Positions 53,725 through 63,463 are shown, numbered from the stretch's first letter. The stretch: 64,000 nucleotides of DNA from Kangiellaceae bacterium (GCA_026196875.1 JAPHTP010000061.1:1-64000); one strand, 5' to 3'. Notes: generated by a model not told the origin, from the sequence alone. Numbers and translations are program-made.

Positions 53725-54408
53725 TTATTGCTCCTTTTTCGACTTTTTATTGCCACTTACTCTAGCTTTTAGCTCTGCAAGTTGTTGATCTATTTCTTCT
53801 TCTTTTTCCAAATCATCAATTTCGTCAGCTAAAGAGCGGTTCTTACCTAGGTCAAACGATTCAACTTCCGATTCTAATTCATCCAGCTTTCTCTCAAACC
53901 TCTCAAATCGAGTCACCGCGTCACCCGCAGAAGAATCATACAAGCTTTGCTTAACCTTGAGGCGTGAAGATGTTGTCTTATGCCGCATAATAAGTGCTTT
54001 TTGGCGAGCCTTTGCATCATTCAACTTCTCTTGAAGCTGGCTGATTTCAGTAGACAACTTAGCCAAGACTTGTTCAAGCTTATCCAATTCCTTTTGTAGC
54101 TCGTCCGCAACTTCTTGCGCATTATTGCGCTCCATTAAAGCGGCTTTCGCTAGATCTTCGCGGCCTTTAGCTATAGCCAGCTCAGCTTTGCGCTCCCACT
54201 CCTCAGCTTCTGCTGCAACCACTTCAATTCTTCGCGAGATATCTTTTTTCTCGGCTATAGTGCGTGCCGATGAAGTTCTCACTTCGACTAAAGTATCTTC
54301 CATTTCTTGAACAATCAGCCGAATCAACTTTTCAGGATCTTCCGCCTTATCAAGAAGTGCATTAATGTTTGCATTTACGATGTCAGCAAACCTAGAAAAA
54401 ATACCCAT
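53725..54408 (-). CDS. pspA: phage shock protein A
   Basis: A 227-residue ESCRT-III/IM30-like peripheral membrane protein, nearly all helical coiled-coil (FADIVNANINALLDKAEDPEKLIRLIVQEMEDTL-type sequence, split over residues 6-39). In unstressed cells it binds PspF and represses transcription; under envelope stress it moves to the membrane and stabilises it. I choose the ATG at 54408 (MGIFSRF), the conserved PspA start, over the 240-residue frame. A good GGAGGAAG precedes it. It is followed directly by pspB. Confidence 0.95.
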   Translation of the reverse strand: MGIFSRFADIVNANINALLDKAEDPEKLIRLIVQEMEDTLVEVRTSSARTIAEKKDISRRIEVVAAEAEEWERKAELAIAKGREDLAKAALMERNNAQEVADELQKELDKLEQVLAKLSTEISQLQEKLNDAKARQKALIMRHKTTSSRLKVKQSLYDSSAGDAVTRFERFERKLDELESEVESFDLGKNRSLADEIDDLEKEEEIDQQLAELKARVSGNKKSKKEQ

Positions 54409-54425
54409 TGAAACTTCCTCCGGTC

Positions 54426-54635
54426 TTAAAATAAGATATCTAGCCAATCGATTTTTGATTCTGATTGTTCGACAGAAACAACTTCGCCATTAGCTTTCGA
54501 ATAAAAAACATGCTCCTGATGGCTGCCCGATTGTGCAACCATAATGCCTAACAAGCCGATGACGCCTATAACCACTTCAACCAGCAGCTTGCTGCCTCGC
54601 TTAGAAAGTGATTTTTGTTGTGAAGTTAAAAGCAT
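54426..54635 (-). CDS. small single-span membrane protein at the head of the psp operon
   Basis: A 69-residue protein of unknown function with a basic N-terminus, one hydrophobic segment (LLVEVVIGVIGLLGIMVAQSG, about residues 17-37) and a short outward or periplasmic tail. It starts six bases after GAGG and ends 17 bp before pspA, downstream of the sigma-54-like promoter, so it should be co-transcribed with pspABC. It does not match PspD or PspG as I know them. It may be an accessory psp factor. Confidence 0.65.
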   Translation of the reverse strand: MLLTSQQKSLSKRGSKLLVEVVIGVIGLLGIMVAQSGSHQEHVFYSKANGEVVSVEQSESKIDWLDILF

Positions 54636-54688
54636 TTTACGCCTCAGTTGGTTAAATCCACTAATATTTCCTTTGATAGTGAAGATAA

Positions 54689-54705
54689 TACAGTTATTGT
54701 GCCAA
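54689..54705 (-). promoter_or_regulatory. sigma-54-type promoter of the psp operon
   Basis: On the minus strand the sequence TTGGCAC is followed five bases later by CTGTA, a good match to the -24/-12 pattern TGGCAC-N5-TTGC except for GT in place of GC at -12. It lies about 54 bp upstream of the small first gene, and PspF, the sigma-54 activator, is encoded divergently next to it. The region 54706-54873 should contain the PspF binding sites. Confidence 0.75.
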
Positions 54706-54873
54706 CTTTTACCCAGCCTGTTAACTTATTGTATTTTATCGGTTTTTACTTAAATTAAGCTAGTATATTGATACAACTTATGTGAAAATACTTCACCTAT
54801 TGGTCAAATTCGCTAATTTGATTGACCAATATTTGTTGTCACCGTCTAAGCAAACTGATGGAATAACCCCAAA

Positions 54874-55938
54874 ATGAATCGTAATCAAGACAACCTTATT
54901 GGTGAGGCCAGCAGCTTCCTTGAAGTATTAGAGCAAGTCTCCCAGCTAGCACCTATCGATAAACCGGTGCTAGTAGTAGGTGAAAGGGGAACCGGCAAGG
55001 AGCTAATCGCCGCACGACTACATTATCTTTCACTTAGATGGGACCAACCCTTTGTTAAGCTCAATTGCGCAGCTATAAACGAAAACTTACTTGAAACAGA
55101 GCTTTTCGGGCATGAATCCGGCGCCTTTACTGGCGCTAGTAAGAGACACTTAGGGCGATTTGAACTGGCGCACAAGGGAACTTTGTTTCTCGATGAAATT
55201 GGCAATAGCTCGCTTTCTGTACAAGAAAAACTTCTGCGAGTGATTGAGTATGGCGAGCTTGAACGAGTTGGAGGTAATAAAACCATTAAAATTGACGTCC
55301 GACTGGTAGCTGCAACTAATGAAAATCTTCCAGAACTAGCCAGTCAAGGAAGATTTCGAGCTGATTTACTCGACCGTCTCGCTTTTGATGTAGTTACTCT
55401 GCCGCCACTTAGGGCAAGATTAAACGACATTTCTATTTTGTCGGAACATTTTGCATTGGCGATGACCCGGGAGCTTGATCGCGAGTATTTTGCGGGGTTT
55501 ACCGACTCGGCTCAACAGGCCTTGCTATCTTATAGTTGGCCAGGTAATGTCCGAGAATTAAAAAACGTCATTGAAAGAAATATTTACCGAGCAGCACCAG
55601 ATCAATTGATAGATAATATTCAATTTGATCCTTTTGAATCTCCATTTCAATTAACTGGTGAGCGCTGGTCCTCTCCTCCTACGGAGATAACAGAATCAGC
55701 CGCCGGCTCTTCGCGTCCAGCGAATAAAGAACAGGTAGCAAGTGAGGGGAACTCTTCGACAGATTTTCAATTCCCCTTGGACTTTAAACAAACAATCTCA
55801 GACATAGAAGTCGATCTTATTAATAAAGCCTTGGAACAATCGCAATTTAATCAGAAAAAGTGTGCAGAATTGCTTGGCTTGACTTATCATCAACTACGTG
55901 GATATCTCAAAAAATACCAGTTACTCGATCAAAAGTGA
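54874..55938 (+). CDS. pspF: psp operon sigma-54 activator PspF
   Basis: A 354-residue enhancer-binding protein with no N-terminal sensor domain. The AAA+ core (about 8-230) shows Walker A GERGTGKE, the sigma-54 contact loop ESGAFTGA and the Walker B FLDEIGN, and a Fis-type helix-turn-helix sits at the C-terminus (QKKCAELLGLTYHQLRGYLKKY). It is inhibited by PspA. A linker of about 60 residues rich in Ser/Pro separates core and helix-turn-helix. It is divergent from the psp operon and overlaps sapA by four bases. Confidence 0.96.
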   Translation: MNRNQDNLIGEASSFLEVLEQVSQLAPIDKPVLVVGERGTGKELIAARLHYLSLRWDQPFVKLNCAAINENLLETELFGHESGAFTGASKRHLGRFELAHKGTLFLDEIGNSSLSVQEKLLRVIEYGELERVGGNKTIKIDVRLVAATNENLPELASQGRFRADLLDRLAFDVVTLPPLRARLNDISILSEHFALAMTRELDREYFAGFTDSAQQALLSYSWPGNVRELKNVIERNIYRAAPDQLIDNIQFDPFESPFQLTGERWSSPPTEITESAAGSSRPANKEQVASEGNSSTDFQFPLDFKQTISDIEVDLINKALEQSQFNQKKCAELLGLTYHQLRGYLKKYQLLDQK

Positions 55939-57587
55939 TTCGTCTAAACCAAAATAATTTTAGAGCTGTACGTTGCTGTTTATTTTCATTCACAGTGGCT
56001 TTGTTGTACGGGTGTCAATATCAGCAAAATACTAAAGTAAAAGAAGACGTATTGGTCTATTGCACCGAAGGGAGCCCACAAACATTTAATCCTCAATTAT
56101 CCACTTCAGGAACCACCTTTGATGCTTCATCCCGGACTCTTTATAACCGCCTGGTAGAGTTTCAACCTGGCACAACATACATCCAACCGGCCTTGGCGCA
56201 AAGCTGGGAAGTTTCAAGCGATGGTAAAACCTACACTTTTGATTTAAGGCGCGACGTTAAATTTCACAATAATTCGGATTTTCAACCGAGCAGAAACTTT
56301 AACGCCGACGATGTTATTTTTAGCTTTGAACGCCAGTGGGACAAAAAGCATCCATATCATGACGTATCTAATTTGAGTTACAGATATTTCGAAGCCATGC
56401 AACTTGGAAGTTTAATCAAAAATATCGAGAAAATTTCCGACTATAAAGTTAGATTTGAATTGACAAGAGCTGAAAGCCCTTTCCTGGCTACTATGGCGAT
56501 GGACTTTGCGTCAATTTTATCTGCAGAATATGCCCAACAATTAGTATCACAGGGCCAACCTGAAAAGTTAGACACTAATCCTATAGGTACTGGCCCATTC
56601 CAGTTAGTAAGATATCAGCCGGATGCATACATTAGATATAAAGCTCACCCTGATTATTGGCAAGAAAAACAGCGATTAGAAAATTTAGTTTTCGCTATTA
56701 CTCCCGATCCTTCTTTGCGATTTGCTAGAGTTGTTGCCGGAGAGTGCGACGTAATGGCAAATCCTTTACCAGTGCACATCAAAGCTTCTAACGAGTTTAG
56801 CTACACTAAAGTACTGCAAAGTCCAGGGTTAAATATCGCGTACTTATCAATGAATACACAAAAGCCGCCATTCGATAACGATAAAGTTCGCCTAGCTTTA
56901 AACTATGCAATTAACAAAGACGCTATCATCCAGGCGGTATATCGAGGGACGGCTTCCAAAGCAAAAAATCCAATCCCCCCCAATATGTGGTCTTACGATC
57001 AGGACACTAGTGATTTTGGATATGAACCGCGCAAGGCCAAACAACTTCTTGAAGAGGCGGGCTACGCAAACGGCTTTGATATGACTGTGTGGACTATGTC
57101 AGCCCAACGTGCTTACAACCCAAATGCAAAAAAAATGGCTGAGTTAATCCAACAAGATTTGAAAGACATTGGTATTCGTTTAAAAATTGAAACTTTTGAG
57201 TATGGAAGTTTTCTTAATAAAGTCAGAGAAGGTCGACACCATTCAGCCCTATTAGGTTGGATAAGTGATAATGGTGACCCGGATAACTTTTTCACTCCAC
57301 TACTTAGTTGCGCAGGAACACTATCAGGCACCAATTCTTCAAATTGGTGTAACCAAGAATTTAACCGCTTAATTGAAAAAGCCCGTTCTCAAAACCAACT
57401 CAAAAACAGAGCGCGTCAATATAAGAAGGCTCAAGCTATTTTCAAACAACAGTCTCCCTGGGTGCCAATTGCTCACGCTACGCAACACGTAATAATCAAT
57501 CCTCGCGTAAAGAATTTTAAAATCACTCCTTCAGGTGGGGTTTATTTTGAAGGTGTTTATTTAGATGAGGAGTTTTATCGTGATTAA
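55935..57587 (+). CDS. sapA: peptide ABC transporter substrate-binding lipoprotein SapA
   Basis: A 550-residue extracytoplasmic solute-binding protein of family 5 (DppA/OppA-like). A signal peptide with lipobox LLYGC is followed by LVYCTEGSPQTFNPQLSTSGT, a typical start, and by ADDVIFSFERQWD and ALNYAINKDAI segments. I start at the GTG at 55935, which overlaps the pspF stop as GTGA; the open frame extends further upstream inside pspF. It is the first gene of sapABCDF. In enterics this system is linked to antimicrobial peptide resistance and putrescine export. Confidence 0.93.
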   Translation: MIRLNQNNFRAVRCCLFSFTVALLYGCQYQQNTKVKEDVLVYCTEGSPQTFNPQLSTSGTTFDASSRTLYNRLVEFQPGTTYIQPALAQSWEVSSDGKTYTFDLRRDVKFHNNSDFQPSRNFNADDVIFSFERQWDKKHPYHDVSNLSYRYFEAMQLGSLIKNIEKISDYKVRFELTRAESPFLATMAMDFASILSAEYAQQLVSQGQPEKLDTNPIGTGPFQLVRYQPDAYIRYKAHPDYWQEKQRLENLVFAITPDPSLRFARVVAGECDVMANPLPVHIKASNEFSYTKVLQSPGLNIAYLSMNTQKPPFDNDKVRLALNYAINKDAIIQAVYRGTASKAKNPIPPNMWSYDQDTSDFGYEPRKAKQLLEEAGYANGFDMTVWTMSAQRAYNPNAKKMAELIQQDLKDIGIRLKIETFEYGSFLNKVREGRHHSALLGWISDNGDPDNFFTPLLSCAGTLSGTNSSNWCNQEFNRLIEKARSQNQLKNRARQYKKAQAIFKQQSPWVPIAHATQHVIINPRVKNFKITPSGGVYFEGVYLDEEFYRD

Positions 57588-58554
57588 ACTCCTTATTCGG
57601 CAGTCACTGCTTCTAATTACCAGCTTATTTATCTTAACCATTTTTACTTTTTCGATTTCGCGTTTTTTTCCAAGTGAAAACTTTAACCAACAGCTTCAAA
57701 TTCAAGCTGAGCACAGTGCTTTAGAAAATTACTCCAGATACTTATCGCAAATATTCAGTGGTCAATGGGGAAATTCTGAATTAAGAGGTTCCGATGTTCT
57801 GCAAGAGTTTCTTACTTTTTTTCCAGCAACAATGGAGTTAGCGACACTAGCTCTTTGCTTTGCATTACTTTGTGGTATTCCATTAGGAATAACTGCCGCT
57901 AAAAATAAAAATAGCTGGCAAGATAAACTGATCACTTCTTCAACCCTAGTGGGCTACTCAATGCCGATTTTCTGGTGGGGCATGCTATTAGTCTTACTAG
58001 TCTCACTCTCCTGGGGGCTAACTCCTGTCGCTAGTCGTCTAGGTTTTGAATACGACATTATTCCAGTAACCGGTTTCATGTTAGTTGATACTCTAATTTC
58101 CGAGCAGCCTTATGCTGTAGAAGCTTTCTATGATGCACTCCACCACCTTCTTCTACCTTCCATTGTATTGGGTACGATTCCGTTGGCTATTTTTACACGC
58201 GTTACTCGTTCTGCAATGATCAAAGTATTATCGAGCGACTATATTCGCACAGCAAAAGCTAAAGGGTTATCCGACTTTAGAATTATTTGGTTGCATGCAA
58301 TGCGCAATGCGCTCATTCCGATCTTGACCGTGGTTGGCTTACAAATAAGTGTACTAATCACAGGGACATTAATAACTGAGACAATATTTTCCTGGCCAGG
58401 AATAGGAAAATGGTTGCTAGAAGCAGTTTACAGAAGAGATTTTGTTACTCTTCACGCTGGTTTACTCGCAATTTCTGCATTAGTCATTTTCACCAACGTA
58501 ATAGTAGAAGTGCTTACTTACTACGTGAATCCTAAACTGAGGATCCGCGAATGA
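57580..58554 (+). CDS. sapB: peptide ABC transporter permease SapB
   Basis: A 324-residue inner-membrane permease with the DppB/OppB layout: an N-terminal helix, then five further helices from about residue 90 to 310. The EAA loop is visible as RTAKAKGLSDFRIIWLHAMRNALIP near residue 225. I prefer the GTG at 57580, which has GGAG seven bases upstream and overlaps the sapA stop by eight bases; a frame from 57565 adds five residues. It ends in an ATGA overlap with sapC. Confidence 0.93.
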   Translation: MIKLLIRQSLLLITSLFILTIFTFSISRFFPSENFNQQLQIQAEHSALENYSRYLSQIFSGQWGNSELRGSDVLQEFLTFFPATMELATLALCFALLCGIPLGITAAKNKNSWQDKLITSSTLVGYSMPIFWWGMLLVLLVSLSWGLTPVASRLGFEYDIIPVTGFMLVDTLISEQPYAVEAFYDALHHLLLPSIVLGTIPLAIFTRVTRSAMIKVLSSDYIRTAKAKGLSDFRIIWLHAMRNALIPILTVVGLQISVLITGTLITETIFSWPGIGKWLLEAVYRRDFVTLHAGLLAISALVIFTNVIVEVLTYYVNPKLRIRE

Positions 58555-59438
58555 AACATCAACCCCAGTTTTACCAACAAAGTAGGATCCCAAGTACAGC
58601 TGCAAGGTGGTGGGATAACTTCACCCAAAATAAACTTGCAACCTCAGCGCTTGTAGTTTTGTCATTCATTATTTTGATCGCCATTTTCTCTCCACTACTC
58701 GCGCCCTACGACCCAACATTACAGTTTGACGAGTATTTAATTCCTCCTTCATGGCATGCAAACGGTCAACCGCAGTTTTTGTTAGGTACTGACGAAATAG
58801 GTAGAGACATTCTATCCCGATTAATATATGGCGCACGGCTTTCTTTAAAACTCGCTCTGATTGTCGTTGCCATAGCTGCAACCATAGGTATCCTCCTCGG
58901 TACTGTAACTGCTTTTTCAAATCGATATATTGAACATTTAGTGTTGAGGATAATGGATTTAATTCTAGCTCTTCCATCTTTGCTATTGGCGATAGTAATT
59001 GTTGCGATTATCGGTCCTGGCCTGCCTAACGCCATTTATGCAGTAGCAGTAGTATTAATTCCACACTTTGTTTTGACCACTCGCAGTGCAATTCGTAATG
59101 AAATTAACAAAGACTATGTTACAGCGATGATTCTTGATGGCGCCAATAAAACTCGATTATTTCTGAAAGGCATTCTTCCAAATATTTTGCCGCCATTAAT
59201 CGTTCAACTAACTTTAGCTTTTTCAACTGCAGTTCTAGAAATAGCAGCTTTAGGTTTTCTAGGCTTAGGGGCCCAAGCTCCAAACCCAGAATGGGGAACA
59301 ATTTTATCCGAATCACATGACAATATCGTCAACGCGCCTTGGACCGTTACATTCCCAGGTTTAGCGATCTTTTTTACTTTACTTTCGATTAACTTAGTAG
59401 GAGATGGATTGAGAGATGCCATGGACCTAGAGAAATAG
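58551..59438 (+). CDS. sapC: peptide ABC transporter permease SapC
   Basis: A 295-residue permease of the DppC/OppC type. The N-terminal extension contains a first helix (ATSALVVLSFIILIAIFSPLLAPYDP is split over residues 32-57), then LGTDEIGRDILSRLIYGARLS, the typical OppC signature, and five helices. The EAA-type loop is INKDYVTAMILDGANKTRLFLKGILPNIL. It overlaps sapB by four bases (ATGA). With SapB it forms the membrane pore of the Sap importer. Confidence 0.94.
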   Translation: MKHQPQFYQQSRIPSTAARWWDNFTQNKLATSALVVLSFIILIAIFSPLLAPYDPTLQFDEYLIPPSWHANGQPQFLLGTDEIGRDILSRLIYGARLSLKLALIVVAIAATIGILLGTVTAFSNRYIEHLVLRIMDLILALPSLLLAIVIVAIIGPGLPNAIYAVAVVLIPHFVLTTRSAIRNEINKDYVTAMILDGANKTRLFLKGILPNILPPLIVQLTLAFSTAVLEIAALGFLGLGAQAPNPEWGTILSESHDNIVNAPWTVTFPGLAIFFTLLSINLVGDGLRDAMDLEK

Positions 59439-59447
59439 AGAACTGCA

Positions 59448-60434
59448 ATGCCTTTACTTAGAGTCGAAAATCTTAGCGTTTACTACAATACCGCGACCGG
59501 TCCACAGCCGATTGTTGACCGAATGTCCCTTAAAATGGATGAAGGTGAAGTACTAGGTATTGTGGGCGAGTCTGGCTCGGGCAAAAGTATGCTGGCACTT
59601 GCTATTATGGGGCTGCTCTCGCCCAAGATGTCTATGCGCGCGGATTACATTAATTTGGATGGCGAGGACTTAATGAAGATGGAAACCCTCGAACGAAATG
59701 CCTATGTTGCATCCAAAGCAGCAATTATCTTTCAAGAGCCCCAATCAAGTCTGAACCCTTGTTTCACCGTAGGTAGCCAACTAGATGAAACTCTGTCGAT
59801 CCATCAAGGAGGTACAGGTAAGTCACGCAAAATAAGGGCAATGGAACTACTCGATTCCGTTGGCATAATCCAACCAGATATTCTTTTAAAACTCTATCCA
59901 CATCAACTTTCTGGAGGAATGAGTCAGCGTGTTTCTATCGCGATTGCGCTCGCATGCAAACCGCGCTTATTGATTGCAGATGAGCCGACAACAGCTTTAG
60001 ATGTAACAATACAAGCTCAGATCTTGGATCTTTTGGTTAACTTGAGCCAAGCCGAAAATGTGGGCTTAATGTTAATTACCCATGATTTTGCTTTGCTTTC
60101 AGAAAATACCGATAGAATTGGCGTAATCTACTCAGGCCAACTAATGGAACATGCTGCCACAGAGAATATACTCAGTTCGCCCCAACACCCATATACCAAA
60201 GCATTACTCAACAGTATTCCACAGCTGGGTGATCGGCACATGAAAGGCAGTCGATTGTTCGCTCTCCAAGGTCACATTCCCCCGATGGATGAATTACCGG
60301 TGGGTTGCCGACTCGGTCCAAGATGCCCAAGCGCAGAAAAGAAGTGCGTAGAAAAACAAGAATTAGCCAGTATAGAAAATCATGGCAAAGTTCGATGCCA
60401 CTTAGTTGACAGTAATAAATCGAGTACCAAATGA
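59448..60434 (+). CDS. sapD: peptide ABC transporter ATPase SapD
   Basis: A 328-residue ATPase. The Walker A is GESGSGKSMLALA, the signature LSGGMSQRVSIAIALA and the Walker B LLIADEPTTALD. A C-terminal oligopeptide-type cysteine cluster occurs (GCRLGPRCPSAEKKCVEKQ). In E. coli, SapD is also needed by Trk potassium uptake. It overlaps sapF by four bases (ATGA). Confidence 0.95.
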   Translation: MPLLRVENLSVYYNTATGPQPIVDRMSLKMDEGEVLGIVGESGSGKSMLALAIMGLLSPKMSMRADYINLDGEDLMKMETLERNAYVASKAAIIFQEPQSSLNPCFTVGSQLDETLSIHQGGTGKSRKIRAMELLDSVGIIQPDILLKLYPHQLSGGMSQRVSIAIALACKPRLLIADEPTTALDVTIQAQILDLLVNLSQAENVGLMLITHDFALLSENTDRIGVIYSGQLMEHAATENILSSPQHPYTKALLNSIPQLGDRHMKGSRLFALQGHIPPMDELPVGCRLGPRCPSAEKKCVEKQELASIENHGKVRCHLVDSNKSSTK

Positions 60435-61393
60435 CCCTGTTAGAAGCACAATCTATTTCAAAATACTACGATCTAAAAAATCATCGATTTGGTAAGGCCT
60501 CTCGATTTGAAGCAATTAAGAATGTGAGCTTTAAACTCGAAGCAGGAAAAACGCTAGCTATTGTTGGAGAATCAGGAAGCGGCAAATCTACTTTGGCGAG
60601 ACAAATCATTGGAATAGAAAAACCAACCAATGGAAGCGTTTATTTTAATGGTGAGCTACAGAATTTTTCGAATAAGAAACAACGCAAACAACGATTTAAA
60701 AACATTAGAATGGTGTTTCAAAACCCATATGACTCACTTAATCCACAAGCTCGTATTGGTACTACATTAGATGAAGTTCTTGCAATCAATACCAAACTTT
60801 CATCAAAAGAAAGAAAACGCAAGATTTCAAAAACACTTAATATGGTCGGTTTACTTTCAGAACACCAATACCGTTATCCGCATATGTTTTCAGGGGGCCA
60901 AAGACAAAGAATAGCTATTGCGAGAGCAATCATTTTAGATCCGCAAATCGTGATCGCCGATGAACCGCTTTCAGCACTTGATGTTTCCATACAAGCCCAA
61001 ATTTTGAATTTACTACAAGAGTTACAAGAAGAAACTGGAATTTCATTTTTGTTTATCTCTCACGACTTAAATGTCGTCGAGCATATTGCCGACAGCGTAT
61101 TAGTAATGTTTCGAGGAGAAGTCGTTGAATATGGAAGTGTCGCAGAAATTTTCGATAATCCTAAACACCCATATACTCAGGCACTTTTCTCTAGTACTCC
61201 CATGTATCGAAAAAGGTTTCCCGAATTCTCTCGTCCCAGACAGATAAGACGATTGGAATCAGAAGCCAATGGCTGCAAATTTGCCATTAGGTGTGAGTAT
61301 TGCGGTGATAGATGTTTAGATGAAAAACCAGAACTATTTAAGCTAGAACAAGAACATGAAGCGGCTTGTTTTAAGGTTGAATTAAAAAATTGA
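60431..61393 (+). CDS. sapF: peptide ABC transporter ATPase SapF
   Basis: A 320-residue ATPase. The Walker A is GESGSGKSTLARQI, the signature FSGGQRQRIAIARAI and the Walker B IVIADEPLSALD. The C-terminal part carries the family's cysteine-containing segment (CKFAIRCEYCGDRCLDE). It pairs with SapD to energise the SapBC permease and is the last gene of the operon, followed by a strong terminator. Confidence 0.95.
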   Translation: MTLLEAQSISKYYDLKNHRFGKASRFEAIKNVSFKLEAGKTLAIVGESGSGKSTLARQIIGIEKPTNGSVYFNGELQNFSNKKQRKQRFKNIRMVFQNPYDSLNPQARIGTTLDEVLAINTKLSSKERKRKISKTLNMVGLLSEHQYRYPHMFSGGQRQRIAIARAIILDPQIVIADEPLSALDVSIQAQILNLLQELQEETGISFLFISHDLNVVEHIADSVLVMFRGEVVEYGSVAEIFDNPKHPYTQALFSSTPMYRKRFPEFSRPRQIRRLESEANGCKFAIRCEYCGDRCLDEKPELFKLEQEHEAACFKVELKN

Positions 61394-61433
61394 TTTAAAT
61401 AAAGCGAATCTGACTATTTGCATAATAGTTAAA

Positions 61434-61463
61434 CAAAAAAAGCAGCCTAAGCTGCTTTTTTTA
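61434..61463. terminator. bidirectional intrinsic terminator
   Basis: The stem AGCAGC/GCTGCT with a CTAA loop, flanked by seven A and seven T. It lies after sapF and before the convergent ppiD gene. Confidence 0.92.
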
Positions 61464-61581
61464 TAGTCACTTGAAGCTATTGTGCCAAATTATCAAGGTT
61501 TCGTCTTACCTCAGCCTTGACGCGGCTCTCTTGGATAAAGCCCGAATAACCGGCATTGGCGAAATAGCGGCTAACGAACAA

Positions 61582-63363
61582 CTATCTTTGCTTTTTAGCT
61601 GCATCTTCGGCGCTAGCCCAATCACCTTTTTCAACCTTATTTAGCATAAGAATCGCAAAGCCTTGAAAATCTTCTACCATTTCGTACTCTACTTCACCCT
61701 CTGCTGGTGAAGGCATCTTGAAGAATTTCTGGCTAGTCATGTAAGAAAGTGCTGCATTATTTCGCTCAACATTATCTAAGTCAGTCCATTGCAACTTTTG
61801 TTCTTGTATTAGTTGCTCTGTATCTTCTTTAGCTTCAAGTTTGGCAAATACCTGATCAGCAATTTCGCCGGCAGCCTTTTTAGCTTTTGATTGAGTTACA
61901 CTATTTTTAACTCTTTCCTTTACTTCTTCCAACGGTTGAATTGTCGATGGCTGATGTTCCTTTAGACGAAGTACAACCATGTGGTTCTCACCTAATTCAA
62001 TAGGAGTAGAATTTAACAAAGCATCTTTAACGTCGGAACTAAACGCAGCGTCTTTAACTTGTTGATTGGCAAATAGTCCATCGCGGCTAGACAAACCAAA
62101 CATGGGGCTAGTTTCAATTGCGACACCAGCTGCTTCAGCAGATTCTTTTAGAGAATCAGAAATTTCAAATGACTTTTCTTTCAGTATTTCCGCTTTAGAG
62201 TGGTAAGCTTCTTCTGCCAATTGCTTCTTCAAGTCAACAGTAATTTGATCTTTCACCTGCTCTAAGGTCTGGGTTTCACCAGCAACCAAATTAGTTAACT
62301 TGAGAATTTGGTAGCCGTCTTCAATTTTAACTGGTTGACTGGTTTGCCCTTCTTCAACCAATTGCTTTGCCGCTTCTTCGGCTGCTGGCTCTAACGCACC
62401 TTCGATTAGAATCCCCAAATCTCCCCATTCGTCGGAATCAGCCTCAGCAACAACCTTAAATTCTTCGCCATTAGCTAGCTTCTGACTTATTGCATTAGCT
62501 TTAGCTTCAGCCGCTTCTTCACCATCATTATTAAGAACCAAAATGTGCGAGTATTGTTTTTGATCTTCGCCTTGGTAGCGCGGCAGGTTGTCTTGGTAGT
62601 AAGCTTCAATATCTTCTGATGTTGGCTCTTGAGAAGCTTGTAATTTATCGATTGATAACTCGATATACTCTACAGAAACTTTTTCTTCAATACGAAAAGC
62701 TTCTTGATTTTCATTGTAGTAAGTTTCTAAATCTGCATCAGTGATTTCTAGATTTTGCTTGAATTTCTCAAAGTCAATTTTTAAAGCTTTGCCGCTTCGT
62801 TTTTGAGAAATCAACTCATACTCAGATTTAACTTCACTTTGTAAATGGAATTCTGTTCCAGTCACACCATCCACCAAATGGCGGTAAGCTTCTTGATATT
62901 GGAACGCACTTTTAAGCTGTTCACGACTCATGCCGATACGGGCTAGAGTTTGATCAACAATTGCGGGCGAGTAATTTCCATCAGCGTCCTTAAAGTTTGG
63001 ATCATTTTGGATCACACTTCTCAATGCGACCGTAGATAACCTTAAACCAAGATTAGAAGTTGATTGCTCAGTGACCTTTCTATCAATTAAGGTTTGCAAC
63101 ACTGACTCTTGAAACGCCTTTTCGTCTTCTTCTGTCTTAACGTTTGCGTTGTAATAGTCTGCACGTCGAGACCTTTCTCTTTGATACTCTTGTTGAAAAT
63201 CAACTCGGGAAATACTTTCATCGTTCACAATCGCAACCGCATTCGGATCGCCTAAGAAGAATGAAGAGGTAAAATACCCGGCGAAAATAAAAGAAATTAC
63301 AATCAAAAAGACGATGACTTTGACCCAGGGTTTCTTTACCCCTTCTCTAATGCTTTCTAACAT
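61582..63363 (-). CDS. ppiD: periplasmic folding chaperone PpiD (SurA-N/parvulin type)
   Basis: A 593-residue membrane-anchored periplasmic chaperone. One N-terminal helix (VIVFLIVISFIFAGYFTSSFF) is followed by a SurA-N-like helical region (about 35-190) and one PpiC/parvulin-like domain (about 255-355; YSHILVLNNDGEEAAEAKA, ADSDEWGDLGILIEG). E. coli PpiD is about 620 residues and helps proteins emerging from SecYEG. It is downstream of hupB and two tRNA genes, the common gammaproteobacterial order. Confidence 0.95.
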   Translation of the reverse strand: MLESIREGVKKPWVKVIVFLIVISFIFAGYFTSSFFLGDPNAVAIVNDESISRVDFQQEYQRERSRRADYYNANVKTEEDEKAFQESVLQTLIDRKVTEQSTSNLGLRLSTVALRSVIQNDPNFKDADGNYSPAIVDQTLARIGMSREQLKSAFQYQEAYRHLVDGVTGTEFHLQSEVKSEYELISQKRSGKALKIDFEKFKQNLEITDADLETYYNENQEAFRIEEKVSVEYIELSIDKLQASQEPTSEDIEAYYQDNLPRYQGEDQKQYSHILVLNNDGEEAAEAKANAISQKLANGEEFKVVAEADSDEWGDLGILIEGALEPAAEEAAKQLVEEGQTSQPVKIEDGYQILKLTNLVAGETQTLEQVKDQITVDLKKQLAEEAYHSKAEILKEKSFEISDSLKESAEAAGVAIETSPMFGLSSRDGLFANQQVKDAAFSSDVKDALLNSTPIELGENHMVVLRLKEHQPSTIQPLEEVKERVKNSVTQSKAKKAAGEIADQVFAKLEAKEDTEQLIQEQKLQWTDLDNVERNNAALSYMTSQKFFKMPSPAEGEVEYEMVEDFQGFAILMLNKVEKGDWASAEDAAKKQR

Positions 63364-63463
63364 AGCAAATCGCTCTTAAAATTTTTATATTTTTTAAATT
63401 AAAACTATCTTTAACCAGGCTGTTAACCAACCAGAATAATTTCCCCATCGCTGAGGACCTAAC

